From contig CAJNDT010005879.1 in assembly GCA_905221615.1 (NCBI GenBank), positions 62,001 to 126,000 on the forward strand: a stretch of 64,000 nucleotides of DNA, in the 5' to 3' direction. This DNA comes from Symbiodinium sp. CCMP2592 (lineage: Eukaryota; Sar; Dinophyceae; Suessiales; Symbiodiniaceae). Position numbers and translations under genes: made by a program. Positions 10,367 to 21,927 of the stretch are shown here, piece after piece (within the stretch, counting starts at the first letter, position 1; every line of letters starts with the position of its first letter). The notes below the pieces were generated by a model. It made no database searches and was not told where the DNA came from. It was given only the letters and a program-made list of their open reading frames with translations.

Positions 10367-10735
10367 GTTACTCGTAGCTGTCGTGAATGCGCGCAGATGA
10401 ACTCCCTGTGCACATTCACGTTGCTTTTGTGCGAGGTAGTCGCATGTGGTGTGCTCAGTGTGTTCAGCTGAGTGGCGGACGTTTGTGCGAGTTTGTCGCA
10501 TGCAATTGTATGTGTGTGGGCGTCATCCCACATGACACCGGGCCAGGGCGGGGCCTGGTGTGAGAGCATGGATTTGCTCAGGGACAGACATTGATGAGGG
10601 GTATTTGCGCAGCGTTTCCTTGTCTTGAGTCGAGCTTTGTGTTCCAAGCTTGGAAGCTGCGTGCCGCTCGCCCTCTGCAGCCTGTGTCTTTGCGCGAGTA
10701 GCAATCATCCAGTTATCGCCTGTAGTTTTGCAGCC
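10367..10735. other. spacer inside DIRS-like element
   Basis: Between the recombinase region and the Gag-like gene. TG-rich (repeated TGTGTGCGAG-like words). The Gag-like frame is open back to 10625, but the first ATG is at 10736. Confidence 0.4.
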
Positions 10736-11962
10736 ATGCCTGCCGACATGTGCAATGCGGATTCTGAGCTGTGCTTTCACACGGAAGAAGCCGGTGTGTC
10801 GGCGAAAACCCAAAAGGTTTTCTACGATGCTGGTGTCTCCTCGCTGCGCATGTTCGGCGGCTTGGAAGAGACACGCGAGTCCATGCGAGAAGTGTTTAAG
10901 TCCGACTTCGGCTTGGACCCAAGCGGCAACATCGATCTGCGGAAGGAGATCGCACTGCTGCTGTCCGTATGGGAAAGTTCCCGCATGCAGCTTAAGTGCC
11001 AAGAGCAGAACCGTCAGGATTCCAAGCTCGGCGTACAACAGCGCCTCGTTCAGAACTCAGAATACGCGGCTATGCGGGCCGCTGTAGAGGCTGCGCAAGG
11101 TCGCTCCTTGAAAGACCGCGAGGTGCCCAGCAAATCCCTGATTGCGGCAAAGCTGGAGCAGATCGAGGATGGGGCACCTATCGTAGAGGATTTGCGAGAA
11201 GTGACATCTCTGGAAGATGCGCATGTGGAAGCATATGGGGCAGTCATTGATCCTGCCTCCCAGACATTGCGCATTCGCCCCGGGAAATCTATGACAACCC
11301 CGCCTGCCGGACCTGAAGACCTTCGTTTGCGGCATCGAAGGTTGGGCTTGGCTTGGGACTTCGTGAGATCTCGCCACTCTACTCGCACCTGGTTGCCCAA
11401 GTCATGCGTGGAAACATTCCGTTTGCCTTCTGATCACATGCTTGACGCCCATGTTGCAGGAATCAGAACTGCAGACGGCAGCGCAGCGCCATGGTCGCAG
11501 GTACTTGCGTATGAGCTCGAGCTACGGAAGGCTGCGTACCGCTTTGTTCGTGATGGGAAATGCTCATGCTTGAATTCTGCCATTGAGAAAGCCATTGATT
11601 CATCCGACTTGTTGAACCTGCATTTCGTCATCCCGATCACACTTGGCAAAAAGCAGAGTGGGTTTGGCGAGGAGGATCATGCTTTTCCTCCGCCTGCTCC
11701 CCATCCAATCGGCCGGAGCGGCAAAGGTGCAGGCAAAGCCAAGCAGATGCCTGCGTGGGAGCGCCAATGGGGCAAATCCTCGCGCACACCCGAAGGCAAG
11801 CTGATCTGCTTTAAGTACAACAAGCAGGGTGGCTGCCCGGCAGGCAAGAACTGCAAATTTGAGCATGTTTGCCAACGCTGTCATCATCGTCATCCGTTCT
11901 TCGAATGCCGATACAAGAATGCTACAAAGCAGACAAGCAAAGGTGATTCTCATGACGAGTGA
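10736..11962 (+). CDS. Gag-like protein with CCCH zinc finger (DIRS-like element)
   Basis: The 408-residue product starts at the first in-frame ATG. Near the C-terminus it has a C-x8-C-x5-C-x3-H zinc finger (Cys of ICFKYN to His of KFEH) followed by a second Cys/His cluster (VCQRCHHRHPFFEC), both likely nucleic-acid binding. The N-terminal 300 residues are mostly helical with no recognised domain. A Gly/Lys-rich linker (GRSGKGAGKAK) leads into the finger. Its place just before the RT frame, overlapping it by about 130 bases, and the terminal zinc finger fit a Gag nucleocapsid role. A CCCH finger, rather than a CCHC knuckle, is unusual for Gag. Confidence 0.65.
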   Translation: MPADMCNADSELCFHTEEAGVSAKTQKVFYDAGVSSLRMFGGLEETRESMREVFKSDFGLDPSGNIDLRKEIALLLSVWESSRMQLKCQEQNRQDSKLGVQQRLVQNSEYAAMRAAVEAAQGRSLKDREVPSKSLIAAKLEQIEDGAPIVEDLREVTSLEDAHVEAYGAVIDPASQTLRIRPGKSMTTPPAGPEDLRLRHRRLGLAWDFVRSRHSTRTWLPKSCVETFRLPSDHMLDAHVAGIRTADGSAAPWSQVLAYELELRKAAYRFVRDGKCSCLNSAIEKAIDSSDLLNLHFVIPITLGKKQSGFGEEDHAFPPPAPHPIGRSGKGAGKAKQMPAWERQWGKSSRTPEGKLICFKYNKQGGCPAGKNCKFEHVCQRCHHRHPFFECRYKNATKQTSKGDSHDE

Positions 11963-13650
11963 CTATCTGGCGACACGAGCCAGGCGTCGCCTTCGGTGGG
12001 GAGTACATCCCCGCGCCTGGCCGATCCGAACGAAGACGCTGGCCAATCTGAAGACCGCCGGCAAGCGCAGTGTTGACAGTGAAGAAGCACTTCCCGCCGA
12101 AGAATGGCAATGGGAGCGCACCGGTGAGAGTGCGTGGCTGCAGCAGCGAAACGATGATGTTCTAGAAGTCAGCTCTGATGAAGATGAAGACGGTCACGTA
12201 AAGCCTTTGCTGGGCGGTGGTAATTGGGGCCGCGGGCCTCCTCTAACAGCGAGTCTATTCGGACAAAAGCAACCTTCTAGGGATGGCTTTGGCTTATGCT
12301 CACCTGGGCGTTGGCTTCCTAGCAGGCGAAGATGTGCACGAGACACACCCTCCCTGGGGTTCGCCGAGAGCCGTGGCGAGGAACTGCTCAAGATCCTGAC
12401 CAGACACATGGACTTGAAGAGCCTGGCGTCAAAACTGGTGCAGGGTAAGATCACGGCGAATCCCTTCAGCTCGAGTCTCGTTGCAGAAGGACGGGATCTT
12501 CTCTTCACTGCCGTGGAGTACACTGGTGCCAAGCTTCCGGTCAGAGAAAAGTCAGAAGGTCAACCCTTCTACCTGGCAGCTATTGAGGAGCTTCTCCGTA
12601 TCTCGGGTGACCCCGACAGCAGGGTCTTCTTTTCTCCCAGTGGCATGCTCAGGAGGTTCACAAACAGTTTCAAGCAGAGGCAGCCGTTGGGGCCATGATC
12701 GAGGTCACACTGCAAGAGGCTCAGAAGAAGTTCGGAGATAGGCTGGCTGCTGCATCGCTAGGCGCGATTGAGAAAAAGGATGGGTCATATCGTGTGGTGC
12801 ATGACGGCACGCATGGCAGTGCGGTGAATTCGGCCACACATGTGCGAGATCAGCTACGGTCGCCGTGTGCCGGCGAATTGCGCGCACTGTTGCAAGAGCT
12901 GTCTGGGCAGTGCGTTGGATTGACTGGGGATGTGAAACGTGCGCATAGGCTGTCGAAGATTGCGCCCGAAAATTGGGGCTTACAAGCGTGCAAGACTGGA
13001 GTCGGTGGTCAAGACAAGCTATGGCTAAACAAGGTTGGAACATACGGGATAGCCAGTGCCGCGTAATTATCATTGGTCCCGACTCATGTTTGGTCTTAGG
13101 CGTGCAGCTTTCTACATGCTGGGGAAAACAGACATGTGCGCGTCGGTGAGAACGGCATGGAGAAGGTGTGCTTAGTTATCTATTTCTTTGTGCTAATGGG
13201 GCTGCCTTTCTCCTGGCATAAGTTCAGAGGAGGCGACGAGTTTGGGTGGGTCGGTTTTGAGCTAAACCTGAGAGAAAGCAAGCTGGGGCTTTCAGTGCTG
13301 CGTGCTCAGTGGCTGGTGCAGTGGCTTAGTCGGACCTCTTTGGTTGAATGCGTGAAGATTGCCGATGTCAGTGCAGTGTTGGGCCGCTTGTCTTTCGCGT
13401 TGTCTGCCTTGGGGCACCTCAGGCCCTTTTTCAAGGCCAGTGTATGCCTGGGTAGCTGTCCTGGACCATCGACGCAGCTACAAGGTGCCGCGTGCAATCT
13501 CGCTGATCTTCAAGTTCTTGGCAAGAGCGCTGGGTGGAGAAGGCAGAAGGATCAGCGCTGGTAGGCCGCTTGCCACAGAGAAGGAGCTCTTCCGGACGGA
13601 TGCAAAAGCTGAAGGAAACGAAGTCTGGATCGCGGGCTGGGCACCAATTC
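11829..13650 (+). pseudogene. reverse transcriptase/RNase H of DIRS-like element, broken
   Basis: Two frames make up the gene: 11829-12698 (N-terminal region, linker) and the frame of 12695-13066 and 13136-13564. RT motifs seen are RVVHDGTHG, LTGDVKRAHR (motif A Asp), GTYGIASAA, HWSRLM, GLPFSWHKFRGG and GWVGFEL, followed by the LGRLSFA and RPFFKA connection that leads to RNase H. A stop at 13064-13066 interrupts the RT, and no Y-x-D-D motif is found between the HWSRLM-type region and the VGENG segment, so catalysis is lost. RNase H starts in another frame (FRTDAKAEGNEVWIAGW, about 13590-13640) and stops abruptly where the minus-strand element begins. The rest of RNase H was not found downstream. 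Confidence 0.7.
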
Positions 13651-15346
13651 GTCTTCAAGTCTTTCATCGAAGATCTTTTCCACCAAGGCAAACGAATGGC
13701 TGTCCGTTGGGTCGGGGACGCAAAACCAAACTTCCTTGACAAAAGAGAAGGGGGTTGGTCTTCCAATGATGATCACTCCACTGTCTGTGATCCTTCCGCC
13801 TTCTCGGACAAGGTCGCCAGATGGGACATGAAGCACGGCGAGCGGCATGCGCTCGTCTCCACGTCCATGTACTCGAGTCTTCGTTGTGGCATTCCTTTTG
13901 TCGAACGGTGCAAAGATTCCAAAGTAGCTGTGGAGGCGTCCATGTTCCCATGAGAATGATGACGCTGGCCGGAATCCCCAAAAGGGCCTTCCGAACCAGG
14001 TATGATGCCACTCTGGACGATGGAATCCATGTTTCGACAAGCGGTCGCGTGAAATGCTCCTCCCAGACGGCCCAAAAGACTCATCCAAGGGGAAATCGCG
14101 AACTTCTGTTCGTCCAACTGAAGCAAGTTGTTCTCAGGGTTGGAGTGCACTGAATCACCACTCGTAGCTACAGCCCAGGGTTTGACCCAACCATCGCATT
14201 GTCCGAGATAGTGCTGTTGATTCCGAGTGTTTTCGTGCATCTGGTCTTGTGGATCTGATCTTGCACTGAGACGAGGCTGTTTGAATTGACAAGGCCAAGA
14301 GGACCAGAGCCGCCAGGTGGCTCCTTGACCCTTACTCCAAGGAATTGAAGTCTGATCTTTGCTTTATGCCTCTTGGTAGCAGCGATCATGTTCCCTTGGA
14401 AGAGCAACTGCAACCTTTGGTTGTACACTCGCTTCCTCTGATCGTGGTCATTTGGTACCACTGGCTCTGTAATAGTGCGGCTAGGGTGGGTCCACAACTG
14501 CTCCATCCTCACGAGGTCTTCGACAAGTACCCATCCGCCTTCATCACATTTGATGACATTCTGGAACGCGACATGACACCTGCCGTCCAGCCATTCTGAT
14601 CCTGCTTTCCTCGCAATTCGATGTCGAAGATCTGACTGAATACACGACCATGCCCAGCTGGCGCTCCTAATTGGCATGATCGTGAAGATTGCGCACGATG
14701 ACGTCCTGGACGATGTCCCAGCGTTTTTGTTGATGAAATTGGCCCCTTTCACTGGAATTAGGTCAAGGATGCCACATCGGATCGGATGTCCGCCTCCGAT
14801 GCATTCGTAGCCAGGGTTTGACCAACGTTCCAAGTCGACATCGTACTCGTAGATCGGCCGATCTCCTCGTTGAGGTAGGCGGCGGTCTTGATGATCGGAC
14901 ATTTCCTCTATCAAGTCAACGACTCTCTGGCTATTCTCGGGGCCCATGTCCTTCAACTCGACTCCGCATGCCAGATACAGGCCACGCCTGTTGTGAACAT
15001 CGTTGCAGAGGTTGTGCGAAGTGTGGTACCTGTTCAATATCATTTCACTTCGAACGGCTTCCCCTCCACGACGTGGTCGGGCTTTAGCCTCAGGCCTTCG
15101 CTCTGAGGACGTTGCGCTTGCATTCTCCGCTGCATCAACATCCATGCTGTCATTCTGAGAGGTAGATGCTGGTCTCGGATAGCGAAGAATGCTGTTCTTG
15201 ATGGCTTCAATCCCGCATGTAACAATCGCATGCGTGGCAGCATCATTGTTGCACGAGGCCAGTGTATGAGTGTCACTGCCGCAGGCTATGCAAAACATGA
15301 GCCTGTGGCGCTGGACCTCCGCTAAGCCGGTTTGAAGCACATTCAC
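13640..15346 (-). pseudogene. Tpt1/KptA-like RNA 2'-phosphotransferase with CCHC knuckle, frameshifted
   Basis: Read from 15346 downwards, the first 30 residues contain a C-x2-C-x4-H-x4-C zinc knuckle (CIACGSDTHTLASC). After an acidic/basic linker come the Tpt1 N-lobe features SDLRH (the Leu-Arg-His of Tpt1), GGWVLVEDLV, and a strand ending IAATKRHKAKIRLQF. The C-lobe continues in the frame of 14240-13773 with FHATACRNMDSIVQSGIIPG and RHHSH, and finishes in the frame of 14088-13552 with TDSGVIII, equivalent to the S-x-NGV loop of KptA. Tpt1 removes the splice-junction 2'-phosphate from RNA using NAD+. Two frame changes (about 14180-14240 and 13950) mean it is a pseudogene or has unrecognised introns. 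The knuckle and the location indicate a retroelement protein, not the cellular tRNA-splicing enzyme. Family call is by motif order only. Confidence 0.6.
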
Positions 15347-15349
15347 ATA

Positions 15350-16331
15350 TAGTCACACAACTGCGCGATGATCCCCTCGCGAATTCCCTGCACGCAGGGC
15401 ACCCCAGGAGTTCGACCTGGCGAGCCTCGTGTCGGGGATGAGCTACGAGCCGGAAGACTCGAGCGACCACGAGTTCTACGACTGGACTGGGACCTCCTGA
15501 AGACCGGTCAGAGGAAGCGGCCGGCGGGAGTGCGGGAGTGGCTCGGAAGGCAGGGGCAGCCTTGGGCCTGGAGCTGTCCACGCTCCGTGCAGAGCTTCCA
15601 AGGCCGTGAATACACGGCGCAAGATCGACTATGATCACCACCTGTTGCAGGTCACCCCGGAGTCCTGCCTCTTGTCGGACCACGACGCCTCCTCGCCTCC
15701 TCGGGGTACAAGCGCTCATCTCTGCCGTCATAATCAAACCAGGCTGTGAGCGCCAGAAACTCACCCTCAAAAGAGGGGGCTCAGGCTCCTTCAGCTCGTC
15801 TTTCACCCGGCCATCCCCCTTGTCCTTCTTGAGGGGGTGCGCCTTTGGCTCGGGTGCCCGGGTCTCCTTCTTCTCCTTCTTGTTGTCCCTTTCCTTCTTC
15901 TCCTTCTTCTCGTCCCGGTCCTTCTTGTTTTTCTTGCCCGCGCTCTCCTTCTTCTCGGGGCGCTCACGGGCTTCTTTAACCTTCTTGGCATCCGCTTTGT
16001 TCTTGGGGTGCCTTGGCCCCTTCTCCGTCTCCTTGGGCTCAGCCTTCACTGCCGTAGGTTCCGGAGTGGCCGTTGCAGCTGCTGAGGCCGTCGTGCCTGG
16101 TTGGCGCTGCCCGCAACACATATAAACCGCCGTGCCTGCTTGATAGGAGATTCGCTCGGCATCTGGGCACATTTCCCAGATGTTAACAACATTCGAAGTG
16201 CAAAGTATTTCTTTCCCAATGAAGGCTGCCGCTGATACCCTCTGATGGCATGTTGTCTTGACCCGAGCTGACAATCTGTTGCAGCAGTAGCAAAGTGGTA
16301 AGCCAGCGGTGTTCCGTCGCCAAGCTTTCAT
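15350..16331 (-). CDS. Lys/Glu-rich protein frame of the minus-strand element
   Basis: The minus-strand frame has a short Cys-containing start (YMCCGQRQ), an Ala/Pro-rich stretch and a long highly charged tract (KKEKKERDNKKEKKE-like) at about 16060-15800. The plus strand of the same tract would encode an artificial-looking Leu/Phe-rich protein, which supports the minus strand. No enzyme domain is visible. It probably forms the N-terminal part of the same polyprotein as the Tpt1-like gene, with which it overlaps by a few bases in a different frame. Confidence 0.4.
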
Positions 16332-16396
16332 TGCTTACTTGGCGCTTTCTTGTCGCTTTTCTTGTACCGGTGCAGTAGTAACTCCTTCGAAGAGTT

Positions 16397-17734
<1,338 letters not shown>

Positions 17735-17850
17735 AAATAATATACTATACTAATACTAATATTGATACTAATACCAATACTAATACTAGTACCAACACTA
17801 ATACTAATACTGATACTAATACTAATACTAATACTAATACGAATACTAAG
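17735..17850. repeat. (AATACT)n microsatellite
   Basis: Imperfect hexanucleotide array (AATACT/GATACT variants) of about 19 units. Confidence 0.95.
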
Positions 17851-18080
17851 ACGGGTAGTTAGGCCAGTGGGGCGGTGAGGGCGGTGAGAGTGGTGGGGCC
17901 GGTGACGTGGCGCAGGCATCCTTCCCCGCTTCGCGCTGGGGCGCCTTCTTCACCAGGCTCGCTGGGCCGATTGGCTTCAGCTCAGCACTCGTCTTCCGCG
18001 CAGTGCTCGCGCTCCGGGCCGATCGTGGCCGGGCGATCTCAGAGGCACCAATGCCGCTTCGGGCTGGTGCTTCAGAAAGG

Positions 18081-18222
18081 GGCACCTCAGCCACATGGCA
18101 AGGCACAGAGGATCGCGCACCTCAGCCAGAAGGCGAGGCATTGAAGATTGTGCACCTCAGCCGGAAGGCGAGGCACCGAACTTTGCGCACCTCAACCGGA
18201 ATCTGCGGCACTGAAGGGAGGT
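18081..18222 (+). repeat. 35-bp tandem repeat, about 4 units
   Basis: Units begin GCGCACCTCAGCC and contain GAAGGCGAGGCA. Copies diverge at roughly one position in five. Confidence 0.8.
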
Positions 18223-18385
18223 GCACTTACGGAAGGGCGAGGCGTGTAAGCACCGTCGGCCCTAAGGCGAGGCACTCCAGGTAGGGACCTGGAGGGAGTT
18301 GTCGAACCCGAGGCCCGAACTTCTCTCGCTCCGCTACCAGTATCAGAAAACAGGCGCAACACACTTTTTACACAGGCGGTTGCCA

Positions 18386-18631
18386 GGATCCTATCGAACC
18401 CTGACCCTGAACTCTGAACACAACAGGCACACCAGTCCCGTAGAAGCAACCCCCTGACGAGAAACAAAGCACGACCACAGCAAGCGACGCTCTCTCCTTT
18501 TGAAGGTGGTGGTAAGTACAGCCAGAATCTACACTGACCACATGGCTAAAACACTTGCTTAGCCAGCAAGGGACATCAGCTTAAGAACTGACAAACGACG
18601 CATCAGCCGCACGCTGACAGAAATGTATCCC
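18386..18631 (+). repeat. flanking direct repeat B, inner copy
   Basis: 246 bases beginning GGATCCTATCGAACCCTGAC and ending ATGTATCCC, nearly identical to 19038-19283. It lies just inside the right inverted repeat of the DIRS-like element. Confidence 0.9.
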
Positions 18632-18694
18632 CCATCAGCCTGACGCTGACAAACGACCCCTGCCCAGATTTTTGATCGGGGAAGGGCGGGCGGG

Positions 18695-19037
18695 AGATCG
18701 AAAACCAGGGCGGCTCCCGTGCTGCTCCCGGTCTACACACCGGTACCACCACAATCACTGTGCTTCAGACACACAACTGCAAGTATGAACACGCCGCACT
18801 ATCCAGGCACTCCGCACTCCCCAGAGACTCCCTGGCCTAGCCTGCCTCGCAACACACGACAACATCTGCATGCAACAACTCCCGGACACTGCAAAGACGA
18901 GCGCTCCTGCAACTCGAGTCCTCACACGCCAGACAAGAGCAACGACATACAAGGACACACCCTAGACAAACCACCCTAGCAAAGATTCTATCGGATCCCT
19001 CTTTTCGCCCCTCCGGTTCCCTCCGGTTCGACCCGCG
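18695..19037 (-). repeat. right inverted terminal repeat of DIRS-like element
   Basis: Reverse complement of 7858-8205. Ends GGTTCGACCCGCG, the mirror of the left start. Confidence 0.9.
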
Positions 19038-19283
19038 GGATCCTATCGAACCCTGACCCTGAACTCTGAACACAACAGGCACACCAGTCCCGTAGAAGCA
19101 ACCCCCTGACGAGAAACAAAGCACGACCACAGCAAGCGACGCTCTCTCCTTTTGAAGGTGGTGGTAAGTACAGCCAGAATCTACACTGACCACATGGCTA
19201 AAACACTTGCTTAGCCAGCATGGGACATCAGCTTAAGAGCTGACAAACGACGCATCAGCCGCATGCTGACAGAAATGTATCCC
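19038..19283 (+). repeat. flanking direct repeat B, outer copy
   Basis: Starts at the very base after the right inverted repeat and matches 18386-18631 over its full length. With the inner copy it brackets the right terminal repeat (B-A'-B), reminiscent of the B1-A2-B2 ends of split-direct-repeat elements. Confidence 0.9.
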
Positions 19284-19508
19284 GACTCTCAGAGCAAGCG
19301 CGCGGCGTCCCCTTTTTCATTGCCAGGGGTCAGTGACGCGCAAGGCAGCCTGCCTGGGTTGCTTGGACCTGATCACCGCTGACTTGTGCGCTCGCGAATT
19401 GCGTACCGCCTCGTAGAGGTCCATTCCCGCACACAAAAGATCTTGCATTACTAGCCCTGGGAAGGATCTCAAATCGAATCTCACCCGCCGTCTGCTGTCA
19501 AATCTGCT

Positions 19509-21213
19509 GTGTTGGAATTCACAGCTTCTCCATTGTTGCCGGAATTCGAGCGCTACAGAACTCCGGGAAGGATCATGGAATTGTTGTGCGAGATGCCGTC
19601 TGGTCCTCACAATTCGGCGAAGGAGCAGCTCTTGCGCTCACTTGCTGGGACCCTCGACATGCACCATGAGAACACCGAACGTCATCACTACATGCGTGAA
19701 GGCATTATGTTCCTCATCAAGCATTGGAGACCTGAAGATCTTCGACGAGATTCCGGCGGAAGAAAGATGAGGGTTTGTCCCGCTTGCTACCGCATCGTTC
19801 CCGCATGCTTCACCAGATGCACATCATGCTGGTCATTTTTCATATCCGGTGGTCACTACCAAGGACACCACAGAGGGAGCCTCCTTCGGAGATCCCTAGT
19901 GAGTCCATCGCCCAAACGATGGAAGCTGCAGCAGCAGCTGTTCCAGCCGCGACCGAGGAAGAGCAAGAAGCAATGGAGACAGAAACAGTTGCGGAACCAG
20001 AAGGGTTGCCAGAAGCCGATGAAGAAGAAGATGTTCATGTATCGGAAATCGAGCAGGAGCCGGACGCTGAGATGATTGACGATATCGATGAGGAAGAAGC
20101 CGATTTCGACGACGATGTACCTGCCAACGTGGCTGAGGAGCATCGACTGGTTTTCGTCCCTTGGCAATCGTTGAACATCGATCCCGAACTCCAGATGGCT
20201 CGCACGGCTATGCAGCCACCTTACTACCGCAACAAAGGAGCTGGTTGTTGCCTTGACGCGAACAGAGCTGCATTCTCCTACATGGCCTACGTCTTGTGCA
20301 GGACCATCTACAAGTCATGGCCTGGGTTATCAAGGTGGCTCACGGTTCCGATGTTTCAAATGCAAGAATCTTTCTCGAACAAGGGCAACGATATGATGTT
20401 CTTGGTGCATGGAAAGTCGAGTTGTCAGAGATCGATCCCGACAACGAGATCAGCAAAGACGGACGGATGAAGAGATTCTCCGTTATGCCAGGGAAAGGCA
20501 GGAAACTGAGGACCCCGATGGCATCTACACCCTCAAGCGCTTCCGGACGAACCAATTGGTTTCTTCTTTGATTCGATCATCAATTCAGATGGGATACGGC
20601 AGAGAAGTCTTCGGCCCTTCACTTACATGCGACGGGAGACTGACACGAAGATCTTGCAGTTCCGTTGCTTGAACGTACTCTGCGAAATTATCCCAAAGAT
20701 CACAGGACATACGCAGTTTTCTCTTTTCGACCTACTCCGACTGGGCCTGTGGGCTTCCTTTACGTCGACCCTATGGGCGTCCTCTTGATGCAAAGCACGA
20801 AGGACAACTCTTCACAGACGCTTTCGGTGCTCATCGACCACAACATCCAGTTGCCGTCGAAGTTCGTCGACAAGCTCACGTCGAGCAAGATCGAGAAGAA
20901 GAGAAATCCCAATGCTGCACGTCCTGCACTACATCACATTTCAGCATCCGAGTACCGTCCTCGTGGGCAAACGTCCATCATGTACACTTCGGTTACAGCT
21001 GAAGAAAGCGAGCGTGTTGCAGCTCCCAAGCCTACTCCAAAGGCCTCTGCCCGTCGAGAACAACGATGGAGAGGATGGAACACAAATTCCTACCATGACT
21101 CCAAAGGCAAAGGCATATGGAAAGGGAAGTCCAAGAATCCAGAGGACAACCTTCAGCCATGGGAACGTGATGATCCTGCTCGTACTCGCCAATGGGTCCG
21201 GGACGACACGTAA
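19509..21213 (+). pseudogene. degraded internal gene(s) of the LTR element
   Basis: Coding-like sequence runs through several frames: 19509-19850 (helical start and a Cys pair CPAC...CTSC that could bind zinc), 19910-20330 in the next frame (Glu/Asp-rich linker, then YNR-like aromatic segment with AFSYMAYVLCRTIYK), 20296-20480, 20460-20600, and 20665-21213 (YVDPMGVLLMQ, then a Lys/Gly-rich tail). Together they look like one protein of about 550 residues broken by at least three frameshifts. No polymerase, integrase or protease signature was found. It precedes the 3' polypurine run and LTR. Function unknown. Confidence 0.4.
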
Positions 21214-21451
21214 GCTGCAACCACGCTACGATCGTGACCTCGGCAATATGATCGTGATCTTGATCGCGAATGCTTTTCTTCGGTGACACCTGATGCTGTA
21301 TGCCTTTTCGGGGGATCGTTGCTGACGTAGATGAGTGTCACGCCATTTCTAATTGGGATGCAAGGCTCTTGTTCCAAACATCTCAAAGTTGCGGCGTAGT
21401 CTTTCCAATCGCGCCATCTTCTGGGCGAGTAGTGCCGGAGGCACAACTCAT

Positions 21452-21457
21452 GGGGGG
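21452..21457 (+). other. polypurine tract candidate
   Basis: Six Gs immediately upstream of a TGCGAACGG, the LTR start sequence. The first 14 bases of the LTR occur twice in tandem here (21458 and 21472), once in the left LTR. Confidence 0.5.
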
Positions 21458-21922
21458 TGCGAACGGACTGGTGCGAACGGACTGCGATACCCAGTCAATT
21501 CTGTGGTGTCACGATAAGAGCTATGAGCTGTGACTTGTAAAGTCAAGAGCGGGGGAACGTTTCACGTAACGCGACTCTAAGTGGATGCCTGGGGAACGCT
21601 TCGCATACCACAGTGCTACACTGTACATTCATATGCCGCCGATGCAACTTTCGCTCAAGAAACCGATGGCATAAGCTTAACTTACAGTAGCTTATTGTCT
21701 TCTCTGACTTTTCTGAGGAACAGAGCCATCCCGAGCACAGACGATTCATCGCCGATCACAAAGGTGAAAACAAGCGAGCTCTGAATCTGCCTGCCGGCGC
21801 GCCGGGGACAAGGGTTTGAACGTGGACGTGAAGGTGATAGATTATCGAGTCTGTTTAGGGCAGCCACACTCACATTCATTAGCTCGGTGGGGTGAGCGAC
21901 ATCAAGATCAAATCCCCACGCA
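21458..21922 (+). repeat. right long terminal repeat
   Basis: Matches the left LTR from 21472, after an extra 14-base copy of the LTR start. Ends CCACGCA and is followed by the GTATG duplication. Confidence 0.85.
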
Positions 21923-21927
21923 GTATG
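21923..21927 (+). other. target-site duplication, right copy (GTATG)
   Basis: Identical to 6371-6375, directly after the right LTR. Confidence 0.85.

Noticed and set aside
15631-16125. Leu/Phe-rich plus-strand frame resembling a membrane protein
   Set aside because: It is the antisense of the Lys/Glu-rich minus-strand tract; the hydrophobic look comes from CTT codons opposite AAG.
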